From contig RWJK01001059.1 of assembly GCA_004335835.1 (NCBI GenBank), forward strand, positions 109,104-173,103: a DNA stretch of 64,000 nt. The letters are read 5' to 3'. The notes beneath the pieces were generated by a model that saw only the letters and a program-made list of their open reading frames with translations, was not told where the DNA came from and did no database searches. This DNA comes from Scenedesmus sp. ARA3 (taxonomy: Eukaryota > Chlorophyta > Chlorophyceae > Sphaeropleales > Scenedesmaceae). Below are positions 1 to 10,545 of the stretch, one piece after another. Within the stretch, counting starts at the first letter, position 1. Every line of letters begins with the position of its first letter. A program made the position numbers and the translations under genes.

Positions 1-57
<57 letters not shown>
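1..57. repeat. (GCT)n trinucleotide run
   Basis: About 19 uninterrupted GCT units form the left edge of the window. They sit just before the splice acceptor of the first visible GluRS exon (CAG at 72-74), so they are probably the pyrimidine-rich end of an intron that begins outside the window. Confidence 0.9.
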
Positions 58-59
<2 letters not shown>

Positions 60-74
60 GAAACACCACCGCAG

Positions 75-3000
75 GCCACGCCTACCCCTGCTTCTGCACT
101 GACGCTGAGCTGGAGGCCATGAAGGCTGAGGCAGAGGCAAAGAAGCTGCCACCCATCTACAGGTGCGACACGTAACAAAAGGAGCATGAGAAGTAACAGG
201 AATATGACATGAAACTTAACAGCAACATGACACATGAGCAGCATGTGCCGATGCAGCAGATGGACATCAGTGCAGCACTGCTGCTGTCAGTGCTGTGGAG
301 CTGGCTCCTGCGACTGCTGTTGACTGCTGTTGACCACTGTTGACTGCTTTTGACTGGCATTTGACTTGCGTGTCACTGCTGTTTGACTGCAGGGGCAAGT
401 GGTCGTCAGCCAGCAAGGAGGAGGTGGAGGCAGAGATGGCCAAGGGCACGCCATACTGCTACAGGTTCAGGGTTCCAGCCAACAAGGTGCGGCTGCGGGG
501 GGATGGGCTTGTATGTATGCGGCAGGTTGACTCTCCCTACCAATGGCATGAGGGTGACCATTCTAATGGCTAGGGTGTTGCCAGCCGCACCTGCTTCCAT
601 GCTGTGGTTGATTGCAGCAGGGAGGAGCGCGCGGTGTTGCACACGACACAACACGTGCAAGCCGTTGTATCATGTTGTGCTCCTGCTGCTTGCCTGCACG
701 CTGTGGTCTTCAACATTCTCTTTGAAACGCACGCATCACTCTTCTGCCCCCTGTCTCACTCTCTTCCTGCAGGAGATCGGCATCAACGACATCGTGCGCG
801 GGCAGGTGACGTGGAACACGGACAACCTGGGCGACTTTGTGGTGCTGCGCAGCAACGGGCTGCCCGTGTACAACTTCTGCGTGGCCATTGATGACGCGCT
901 GATGGGCATCAGCCACGTGCTGCGCGCAGAGGAGCACCTGCCCAACACGCTGCGCCAGGTGTGTTGGGGGGGGGCTGCAACGCCTGCATATTGTTGGGTG
1001 CCACTGTTGCTAAATCGCCTGCCTGCATGCGGGCGGAGGAGCACCTGCTCAACACGCTGCGCCAGGTGCGGGAAGGATGGTACATGCCAGCGAGCCGGCA
1101 ATGGCTTGCAACACGTATGGTTGCATTGCGCTGCATAAGCATTTGATACTGAGGCTGGTATACTCGCACGACTGCCGACTTCTACTACCAAATCTCATAT
1201 TAATCAAGTACAAACCATGCCAACGCTGCCGTTCAATTGCCGCAGCTGCTGGTGTACGAGGCGCTGGGCTTCACCCCTCCCGTGTTTGGCCACATGAGCC
1301 TCATCCTGGCGCCCGACAAGTCCAAGCTCAGCAAGCGGCACGGCGCCACCAGCGTGGGAGACTTCAAGCAGCAGGTGGGGGGGGGCAGATTGGGGCAGGG
1401 GTGGGGTGCTGGCTGCAGTGAGGCGTAAGCAAGGGCAGTGAGTCAAGCGGCGCTGCTTGTACGCACATACTTTCATGTACCATGTTGATACAGCGCAGCG
1501 TGGGCGACCTCAAGCAGCAGGTGCGGGGGCAGGGGGGTTGTGGCTGATGCCAGTGTCAGCGATCTTCCGCGCATGCAGCACTGTCAACAGCAAGCTGCAG
1601 CATACCAAGCGCCAGCAACTGTGTTCTTGCCTTCCAGCGCTTTCGCATGTGGCGTCCAGCGCTTTCTTTGTTGCTCTTGGCTGCACGGCTACCTGGCGCC
1701 TGCAACGGTCAACTACCTGTCCCATTGTGAGCCTTATGTATCCAGAATTCACACAGCTCTGCCCATGCTGCACACCTCTTCCCTGCAGGGCTACCTGGCC
1801 CCTGCCATGGTCAACTACCTGTCGCGCATGCAGCACCTGCAACAGCAGGCTGTGACACCACCTTGTCATCAATATGCTCCTGTCTTCCATTCTCGTCACA
1901 TGTGTCATCTCTCTTTCTACTGCTTTGCTGTGCAACAGGGCTACCTTGCTCCCGCTATGGTCAACTACCTGTCGCTGCTGGGTTGGAACGACGGCACTGA
2001 GAAGGAGATCTACACCGTGGATGAGCTCACGCAGGCCTTCGACCTGCAGCGCATCACCAAGTCCGCAGCGGTTTTCGACAAGGTCAAGCTCAGCTGGATG
2101 AACGGGCAGCACCTACGGTGAGGCTGCGACTTCGCAGATAGCTGATGATGCAATGTAGGTGTGTGGCTGCCTTATGGCGCGCAATGTGTGCTGAAGTCCT
2201 GCTGGGTGCCCTGCGCCTCCTGGTTGCTTAGGCCAGTCTTGCTTCGCCTGTCACCCTGCTGTGCTAGAACTCGACCATCCTGCAGGGCGCTGCCTGAGGA
2301 GGAGCTGCTGTCCAGCCAAGGCTACAACATCTGGCCACAGCGCCATGCTGCCATTACAAGCTAATGTTTTACCTATTGCCCGTGCATCTGCTGCTTGCAG
2401 GGCGCTGCCTGAGGAGGAGCTGCTGTCCAGTCAAAACTAACATTCCATCAAATGACCATGCTGCCATTGAAATACGATAAATTACATATTGCCGTGCATC
2501 TGCCGCCTGCAGGGCGCTGCCTGAGGAGGAGCTGCTGTCCCGCATCGCTGACGCCCTGGTGGCTGGCGGCGTGCTGGCAGACGCCTCCAGCGCATTCGCT
2601 GCAGCCATGGCCAGCCTTGTGAAGGGCAGCGTGGACATGCTGGGTGATGCAGCAGCGCAGGTGCCGGCGCTGCTGGGATACCCGCTGGCTGAGACAGTGC
2701 AGTCAGAGGAGTTCAAGCCGGTGAGTGGTGCTGCTGCTGCTGCTGCTGCTGCAGTGTGGGTGAGATCTATGTTTGAGGAGTGCTGGACGGTCATACTTGT
2801 GCAGCAGGAATCGGATTTCAATCGTTGTGGTTGCTATAGGTGGTCGTCTGCATCTGCTGTGCTGCTTGTACCTCTTGCTTGTATCAAGCATGTGATGCAT
2901 GTCGGCTGATGTCCAGCAGCCTGCCATGCCATGTAATCTGCACTGACGGCGTGCTGCCGGCTGTTCCGTCACTTATGTTACAAACAAAAAATAAACAGAT

Positions 3001-3927
3001 CCAGGAGGACAACTTCCTGGAGGTGGCAGCAGCAGTGCTGGCAGCGCACGACAGCGGCGACCTGGCAGCAGCAGTGGCTGGCGGGCACGACACGTTCAAG
3101 AAGTGGATCAACGGCGTGGGCAAGGCGCAGAAGCGCAAGGGCAAGCGCCTGTTCATGCCCATGCGCGTGGCGATCACGGTGCGTGCACGTTGGGATAAGG
3201 TGTTGCGTGTATGCATGGAGTTGTGCTGTGAGATGGGAAGCGGTGTGTGGTTAGCGCAATAGCGCAGTGGCGAGCGCTGCAGCACAGCATTCATGTACCT
3301 GCAGCAAAGGCTGGCTAGGCATGTGCTGGGCTGCCCCCTGCGCTGTTTGAGGCATGCATAGCATGCCTTGTCTGTTCCCGAGTCTGTAGCTGGTGCTGCA
3401 CTGCTCACGTGCCTGATGCTTTCCTGGGGCGCTGTGAAGGCCCAGCCGGGCTTGGCTCACATCCATCGTGTCCTCTCATACCCCTGACTTTTCAACACTG
3501 ATATCATGCACTGCCTGCTGCGTCTTTCTTCTGCTGCATCCACCCTGCAGGGCCGCATGCAGGGGCCCGATGTGGAAGAGCTGCTTCCTGACAACGTTGC
3601 ATTGCAGTGTGTTGCTTTATGCATGCTGCCATTGACACTGCTCTCGTGTGCTTCCTGTTGTGTTGTGTCCTGCAGGGCCGCATGCAGGGCGACAACGTCG
3701 GCATGCAATGTGTTGCTTGGTGCATGCTGTCAGTCTGCCATTGAAATTGTGTTCGTGTGCTTCCTGTTTGTATCCAACAGGGCCGCATGCAGGGCCCCGA
3801 TGTGGGTGAGCTGCTGGGCGCGCTGGCTCAGGAGAGCGGCAGCGACGTGGTGGACCGCAGCAGCCTTGTTGCGCTGCCGCAGCGCATGGAGGCCCTCCGG
3901 CAGTGGGTGGCCAGCCAACAGCAATAG
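75..3927 (+). CDS. gltX-like: Glutamyl-tRNA synthetase, bacterial/organellar type, 5' truncated
   Basis: Class I aminoacyl-tRNA synthetase charging tRNA-Glu; the bacterial-type form usually serves plastid and mitochondrion. Exons: 75-162, 393-486, 773-958, 1246-1374, 1939-2117, 2513-2720, 2999-3178, 3781-3927 (stop TAG); phases agree throughout. Visible family blocks are [45 protein letters not shown], the KMSKS loop as [14 protein letters not shown], then [20 protein letters not shown], the [13 protein letters not shown] block and an anticodon-binding helical domain ending [14 protein letters not shown]...[12 protein letters not shown]. The HIGH motif and any transit peptide lie upstream of the window. 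Four exon edges are followed or preceded by extra partial copies (listed separately); the copy retained here is the one that is full-length and in phase. Identity is very secure; the organellar location is inferred from the family type. Confidence 0.93.
1687..1974 (+). repeat. Reiterated 5' edge of GluRS exon 5 (3 copies)
   Basis: The segment coding for [12 protein letters not shown] starts at 1687, 1789 and 1939. Only the third continues into [11 protein letters not shown]. The second and third are preceded by consensus acceptors (CTGCAG, CAACAG). The first two copies carry substitutions and then diverge, so they read as acceptor-plus-exon-start duplicates inside the intron. Confidence 0.85.
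2285..2544 (+). repeat. Reiterated 5' edge of GluRS exon 6 (3 copies)
   Basis: A block coding for [10 protein letters not shown] preceded by CTGCAG or TTGCAG occurs at 2285, 2401 and 2513, about 115 bp apart. Copies one and two continue SSQ and then run into intron-like sequence that is itself similar between the copies. The third copy is the real exon. Confidence 0.87.
3551..3800 (+). repeat. Reiterated 5' edge of GluRS last exon (3 copies)
   Basis: GGCCGCATGCAGGG with a preceding acceptor occurs at 3551, 3676 and 3781. The first two are followed by related intronic sequence (TTGCATGCAATGTGTTGCTT-like), so the repeat unit is exon start plus intron, about 105-125 bp. Confidence 0.87.
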
Positions 3928-4169
3928 CAGCAGCAGCAGCAGCAGCAGCAGCAACGGCAGCAGCGGTAGCGATGTGGTGGACCGCAGCAGCCTGGTGGGC
4001 CTGCAGCAGCGCAGAAAGGCCCTCAGGCAGTGGGTGGCTAGCCAACAGCAATAGCAGCGGCGGCAGCAGCAGCAGCGGCAGCAACGTGGTTGATCGCAGC
4101 ATCCTGGTGGGCCTGCCGCAGCGCATGGAGGCGCTGAGGGCCTGGGTGGCCAGCCAGCAGCAGCAATAG
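3841..4169 (+). repeat. Triplicated C-terminal coding segment of GluRS with stop
   Basis: The last ~87 bp of coding sequence (block DVVDRSSL...WVASQQQ plus TAG) at 3841-3927 is repeated at about 3968-4054 and 4079-4169, each copy again ending in a TAG after a short Gln run. The copies are joined by CAG/GCAGCAACGGCAGC runs. The downstream copies lie after the stop and would be 3' UTR. Confidence 0.88.
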
Positions 4170-4957
4170 CAGCAGCAGCAGCAGCAGCAGCGACGAGGAA
4201 ATCAAGTTTGGCATGGTATTAATAGGCAGGCTTGTTGTGAGAAGCCCTCTCAAGCGGCAGTGGTGGAGAGCGGTAACACTGTGTGACTTGAAGTGACATG
4301 GCCTGAACTACATGTGGCCGGCCTTGGCTGTGCACAGTGCTGATGACGCCGTCCAAGGCCTGCCACTTGCAGTTCACCGAACACAGCCACCAAGGACTGC
4401 GTTGGTCGCACTCTGTGCATTTATGAACAGGAGCTCAGCGGCTCGATCAACAGCTGATCACAGAACCAGGGCAGGCATGGGTTGTGTCAGAAGCAGTCCT
4501 TCATCAAGGGCATTGTGTTATATCCCACCCCCCACACCAGCACATGCCATCACCTGCAGGTGGACAGGCAGCTGTCGCCAAAGCTCAGCTCATGCACGCC
4601 ATGTGCTTACATTTGTACTCGCCACTACAAGTGAGTTGTTTCGAGGGCACTGAATGCACCATAGCTGGTAAGCGGTCCGATCCAGAACCCTGAGCCAGTG
4701 TCCTTGCCGAGCGTGTGCCACGACACCAGCGGTGACTCTGGCTCAATGGCAGCAATTTTGTGTTTGAGTGCGAGTATAAATAATATAATAACATCTTGGG
4801 TACGTTAACGAAACGTGCGATCGACTTCACAACCAGCAGAGCCACGGATGCTCGCACTGTCTGGCACGGTGATGGCACATGCAGCTGCCTGCTCGTGCAT
4901 TTGACCTCGTCCGTGCATCAAAACACGACTTGAGCGTCAACATTCAAGGGTAGCACC
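4170..4957. other. Intergenic region between GluRS and NB-ARC/TPR gene
   Basis: No protein-like ORF was recognised. It holds the presumed GluRS 3' UTR and the promoter and 5' UTR of the next gene, including a TATAAATA element at 4775-4782. Confidence 0.6.
4775..4782 (+). promoter_or_regulatory. Candidate TATA box
   Basis: TATAAATA lies in a locally AT-rich stretch about 175 bp upstream of the proposed start of the NB-ARC/TPR gene. The position would give a 5' UTR of about 150 nt. Assignment rests on sequence match and position only. Confidence 0.35.
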
Positions 4958-7900
4958 ATGGAAGGTGCGTCTGGTTGGACAGCTGCTTTCCACGTCTTTC
5001 ACGGGGGTTGCATGCGTAGGAAGTAGGCCACAGCCATGCTGCAGCTGGTACGCACGACTGCAACAGCCGCGAACTGCTATTTGTGCTGCAGTGGCGTCAT
5101 TTGCCGTCCAGGCATTGGAGAAAGTGAGTGGCTGCCTCAAGCAAATCAATGACATCCACTGGGCAGTGGTGCAGCAGGGCAGAGAAGTTGAAAAAGTTCG
5201 CAGCAGCCTTGAACAGATTGAGACATGGCTGGGTGAGCTGCTGGCCAAGCGCCTGAAGAGTGTTGATCTGCAGCGGCAGGTGCAGCAGCTGCTAACGGAG
5301 GTCTGCATGCAGCTGCGCAGCAGCCTAGCCCTGCTGCGGCAAATTGGAACTGTCCGCAGCAGCTGTTGGCAGCGCCTGGCACTGTGGCGTAGTGTCTTAT
5401 GCCAGGCGCTCTGTGGCCCATCCAAAGTGCAGCGCAGCCTGGAGAACGCGAGACAGGAGCTGGAGCTGGAGCTGCGCAGCATTGCAGACAAGGTGTCAGG
5501 TGACAGCTTTGACATCTGCCAGCACAGCATCCCCTTCCCGCTGCCCACCACCTATGTGCGGCCTGCAACCACAGCAGATCAACTGCATGACATGCTGGCT
5601 GCATTTGCCGGGCCGCAGCAGCAGCAGCACCAGCCGCCGCCGACAGTGTTTCAGCTGCTGGGAATGCCAGGCATTGGCAAGTCAACACTGGCGCTCATAG
5701 TGGCCAAGGAACTGGAGGACCAGGGTGAGAAGAGTGACCATGGTTCCAACGGCAGTTTGGCATAAAGCTGGCTTCAGTTGGCTATTGCAGCCTGGCCAGT
5801 CTTGTTGAAACCATGTTCGCTGGAATTGGATAGCACTGCCATGACAGCTATCAGAGGTCGCCAGCAGCAACATTAATGGGTCCCCAGCAGCACAAGCAAG
5901 TCTGGCTTACATGAAATGTTGCGCAGCTTGCACTGATGACCATGGACTCATGTGTAGGACTGCCAAACACAATGACCAGATACCCACTGCAAGTATCTTA
6001 CCTTGACATCTGCTGCAAACCTGCTGCTGCTCCCGCTGCTGCTTCTGCTTCTGCTGCTGCTGCAGGCACGTTCGATGGCGGTGTCTACTACCTGCGCGCG
6101 CCGCCTTGCTTGTTAGTCAAGCAGATGGAAAGGAGTGAGGCCACCAGCAGGGCAGCAGCAAGCATGCAGCTTGCGCTGCTGAAGCAGCTGGGGCACCTCA
6201 ACAGAGTAACAGACTCGGAGGCTGCCAGCCCTGACACGCTGTTCTTCACGCTTCACCACCTGTTCTCCAGCACCCTGCATGGTCGCAAGCACTTGCTGGT
6301 GCTGGATGATGTTTGGGACAGCATCGTCAGCAGATTGCGCTGCACCAGCATGGGAGGAGCTGTTCTTGTCACAGCCCGCCAGCCTGTTGTTGACACGGAA
6401 GCCGAGCACACACTTATGGTTCAACCAAATGCATTTCAATCGGCAGCAGGAGAGCTGATGAGCAAACTGCTGGGACGCAGTGTTGCCGGCTTGTCACCAG
6501 CACAGCAGGTGAGCCTATGCACCCAGGCAACACATACAGCACCAGCAACAGCAGCCCGATGACGCTGCTGGCACGCAAATCATCACTGCCATCAACTGTC
6601 AGCAAAGCTTAGTAAGTTTTTGTGGCAAAAAAAAATGTCATATTCCCAAAAGCAACCTGAGCTTGGTTAGGATGCTGCTTTGTAACAACAGCCAGATGTA
6701 CTGTGGTGTAGATGAAAGTTGCTGAAGTGCACAGCCTGGTTTCTGTCACATTCTTGCTGATGGGTGACGTACAAGTGTGCTGAGTGCACCATCCCATACA
6801 GTGCATCTTCTGTGGTGGTGCTTGCAGGATCTGGTGCGGAGGGTGCTAGGCAGTTGTGACGGAAACCTGCTGGCAGTGACCGTGTTGGGGAGAGCTCTCA
6901 AGCAGCGGGAGCAGCTGTGCGGCTGGCAGCAGGTGTGCGACGACTTCATGGCCAAGCTCAGCGACCCAAACGACAATGGTATACCACTCGGCTACAGACG
7001 CAAGGAGACGGTGGTTGGGGCAATCACAGCAGCCGTCAACACGTTGAGTGACTCAGCTGCCGCAGCTTTCAGCATGCTGCAGCTGCTGCAGGCGCAGCAC
7101 CAGCTGCCGCTGCCGCTGCTGCAGCTGCTGTGGACCAAATTTGGCTCTCCTGTTCCACCAAGGCAGGTGGACGTGTCGCCCTGCCTCAATGAGCTGGTAG
7201 ATGCATCCCTGCTGTACAAGGTGCACAAGGTGCGCGCCAGAGCAACGGTTTCTGTGCTTGCCGCTCACAAACCAGATGTATTGCTCGTCGCTTGCATACA
7301 TGTAGACTGCTAAGATGCAACATGCAATCACTCGTCAAAACCAAGCACTTGGTACTGTGATGGTGATCAGCCAATGCATGAACTTACATCAGGCCGAGTA
7401 CGAGAACCACCAGCATCAATGTACCGTGTATTGATGTCTGCTGTTGCAGGCAGCCACAGCTGCAGGCTGTGCAGCTGAGGGTCCCCCACCGGCTTACTTT
7501 GCTCACGCATTGGTTGCAGAATACTTGAGGAACAGGTTACCGGTGCAGCTGTCCCAGGGCAGTTATCAGCGGCCAAAGATGCCAAAAATCACAGGCGATT
7601 CAGAAGCAGCAGCAGCAGCAGCAGCAGCAGCAATCGGCACAGGTGCTGCTGACAATAGGCGCCACCTGGCACTCTTGCTGCTGGGTTATGGTCAGACGCC
7701 AGCAGTACAATGGGCTGAGCAAAAGCTGGGTGTGACACCAAGCAACGGCCGCGATGTGTACATGTTGGGACCGCTACAGCAGCTCGCAACAAGGTACAAC
7801 AACATTCACAATGAGGAGCAAATGGCAGAAGTGCTTGGCTCCTTGTACAGGGAGGACGGCCAATACAGAAAGGCCGAACCCTTCTTCAGGTACTTCGTTT

Positions 7901-9209
7901 TGGGTGGTTCCACCAATGCAAATAACTGTGTGTTGGTACAATGTCAGCTTTATGTAGTATCACTCTTGTAGACAGCTATGCGTTGCAGTGGGCGGGTTTA
8001 TGATTATTCAGCAGCACTGCAGCATAAGAGACATTGGGCAGCCCTGCTTTCATGCGTTTATCTTACATCCTGCCTATTCACAACAGCAACACTGTGCAGC
8101 ATGTACCGAGGCATGGACATCTCCGTAGAAACCTTTGAGATTCGGCATCAAAGGCAGTAGCAACTGGATGCAATGCTTCAATACACCCTATAGCCCAGCA
8201 GGCAATGAAAAGTTAACCGAACCCACGGCGTGAACTGTTCCTGTTGCACAGGCGGGCGCTGTCCAGCACAAAGGCACGGACGGGGGAAAGCAGCGCTGCT
8301 ACAGCCGCTTGCTTGGGCGAGCTGGGCTCACTGCTCCAAGAGTTGGGGGACTGGGACGGTGCAGCGGACTGCTTCAGGGATGCGCTAGACATCATGAAGG
8401 CGCAGCAGCCGCCTGACCAACGAGGCACAGCCACTGCACTGAGCAACCGTGCGTCCCTCCTGCAGGCTCAAGGCAATCCTGCAGCTGCCAAGCAGCTGTA
8501 CCTGGAAGCAATACGCATCCTAGAGAGCTGCGGGTGCACTGAACAGGCTATGGAAGCACGCAGCAAGCTGGTTGAGGTGTCGTGTGCCCTGGGCGACCTG
8601 AACGAACTGAGAGACGCTGAGAGGCTGTGGAAGGCTGTGCTGCTTGATCAGCAGATTAGGCTTGGCCACGGGCATGCTGACACTATCAACACAATGAACA
8701 ACCTGGCGCATGTGCTGCAGGAGCAGCGCAGCTTGGCCAGCATGCAGCAGGCGGAGGAATACTACCGCCAAGTGCTGGAGCTCGTGGCGCAGGTGAAGGG
8801 GCCATTGCACCCAGACACTGCTGCTGCTCTCAACGACTTGGCATTGGTGCAGCAGCAGCAGATTGCGCAGCAGGCGGGGACCAACGACGAAGAAAACGCA
8901 GAGCGCCTGGCCGAAGCAGCCTCGCTGTATCAGCGTGCCTTGGCTATCAGAGAGCAGCAGCTGGGGCCACTTCATCCAGACACTGGCACCACCTACAAAA
9001 ACCTGGCCTCGCTGCTGCAGATGCAGGGTAACATGGATGCTGCAGCACCCCTGTACCAAAAGGCGTTGCTTATTGCTCAGAAGCAATCAGGGCAGCACCC
9101 TGACACTGCCGCAGCCCTCAGCAACCTGGCTGTGCTGCTGCAGGAGAGGGGAGAGCGGCAAGCTGCTGAGCGCCTGCAGAGGCGGGCGTTGGCCATCTCG
9201 GGTGTATAA
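4958..9209 (+). CDS. NB-ARC/TPR STAND ATPase (NLR-like)
   Basis: Signal-transduction ATPase: nucleotide exchange in the NB-ARC module would switch oligomerisation, and the TPR array would bind a ligand or partner. Exons: 4958-4964, 5092-5724, 6066-6508, 6828-7229, 7450-7889, 8252-9209; 960 codons plus stop. Residues ~1-150 are mainly helical (EKVSGCLKQI onward). P-loop GMPGIGKST is at ~193-201, Walker B LLVLDDVWD with Asp at ~294-295, an RNBS-B-like block VLVTARQ follows, and GNLLAVTVLGRAL takes the GLPLA position. From ~615 to the end run kinesin-light-chain-type TPRs (e.g. LGPLHPDTGTTYKNLASLL). The start is the ATG at 4958, giving a 7-nt first exon; a later in-frame start is possible. No leucine-rich repeats or TIR were seen. 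Ligand and pathway are unknown. Confidence 0.85.
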
Positions 9210-9480
9210 CTCGGCAACCTCAACGACATCGCAATTTCACTGAGCAAAGCAGGGCAGGCTGGCTGAGGCTGAGTCCCTGTACAGGCGAGCTGTCAGCATT
9301 GCACAGAAAGAGCTGGGGCCTGACGATGCCAACCGCAAAGGTTCGAGCACAACCTGGAGGTAGTGCTGCAAGCGCTGGCCGCCTCAGCTGCCGCTGGTGG
9401 CCAGCGACGCCCTGCTCAGGGTGGCGCATGCACTGTTCGGTGCCAGCTGGTAGCCACCAACACGGGCAGTTACTGTTAAC
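9210..9480 (+). pseudogene. Decayed C-terminal TPR of the NB-ARC/TPR gene
   Basis: Directly after the TAA at 9207-9209 the same frame continues with a TPR-like helix (NLNDIAISLSKAG, ~9213-9250). One frame over follow AEAESLYRRAVSIAQKELGP (~9266-9325), then another frame gives FEHNLEVVLQALAAS (~9345-9390). The order fits the last TPR and C-cap of the protein, broken by one nonsense codon and two single-base frame changes. It could be true decay, assembly error, or use of an unrecognised splice. Confidence 0.6.
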
Positions 9481-10545
9481 AGGGTGTCTTTTACTGTATT
9501 GCACTGCATGATTGGTGTCTGTACAAAGCACTTGACAAGGCGCAGCTGTTGTTCTGTTCTGGCACACAGCACGTGCAGCCTGGGACAGTGTCAGCATGCA
9601 CGTGCACAGTCACCCCATGAGCAGTGCATGGCAGCTGTGCTTCTTCTGGCCGGCTGCTACCCACAGCTCAGGCGTACTCTGCAACGTCTTGACTGTGCGG
9701 CAGAGTCACCGGCAGTGGTGATAGCCTTTGGAATCGTGTGTTTGTTGGTGGTAAATCATTAACGCAAGCTACACTACTGACGTGTGTTTGCTGGTAGTAT
9801 ATCATTAGCGCATGCTACACTGCTGAATGCCTGCTGATTACATCATGTAATGCTGATAACGACTGCTGCAACTTTCCATCGTGGCACCTGCTGAGGTTGC
9901 TGCCTACTTGAATGACTCAGTGTTGTAGCAACAGTGGCAGTAGCAGCGGCAGCGCAAGCGGCAGTGAATTTGGCGATGGTGGTGCTTGCAAAGGTGGCGA
10001 GTGCTGAACAGCAGGCTGGCCTGCTGCTGTTCGGTTGGCACTGCTGTATACTGCGCGCAAGCTGGCAAACATGGCTCAGCTTGATGACATAGCATCACCT
10101 CTGCAGCACACTGCATTCACGCAGTCCTCTGAAGAATACGCTGAGCTTACACGGTCACGGTGGGGCCTATGAACGTTACATGTTACGCACACAAGCACAC
10201 AATTATGCACACAACAGGCATTTCCTCGCAGTGTGGTCATCAAGGCTGATCACCTGACCGCCTCACCAACAGATTCAATCAGAAGTTCTGCAGTGGATGT
10301 GATCGGCAGGCTATTAGGAACCAGCAACCCCATACATCTAGCCTCATCATCATCATCATCATGTTACCCATCAAGCCATAGCATCAAAACACCTAGCCTG
10401 TAACCTTACGCCTTTACTCTGGTCACTTCTCAGCACGACTGCTGCCAGCAATAGTGAACTAACATCACCGCATCTAATGACCAAAACATCCTTCTAAATC
10501 GTTTGTGACAAGCTGCAGCCTGCCGCCCCGTCACGCCAGCAGCAC
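9481..10545. other. Convergent intergenic region
   Basis: Both flanking genes end here (3' to 3'). It contains the 46-bp tandem repeat at 9736-9827, a short (ATC)n run near 10346-10361 and TTACA (TGTAA on the minus strand) at 10147 and 10176. No gene was recognised. Confidence 0.6.
9736..9827. repeat. 46-bp tandem repeat, 2 copies
   Basis: GTGTGTTTGTTGGTGGTAAA... at 9736-9781 is followed directly by GTGTGTTTGCTGGTAGTATA... at 9782-9827. The copies share most positions, including ATCATTA and GCTACACT blocks. No coding potential. Confidence 0.8.
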
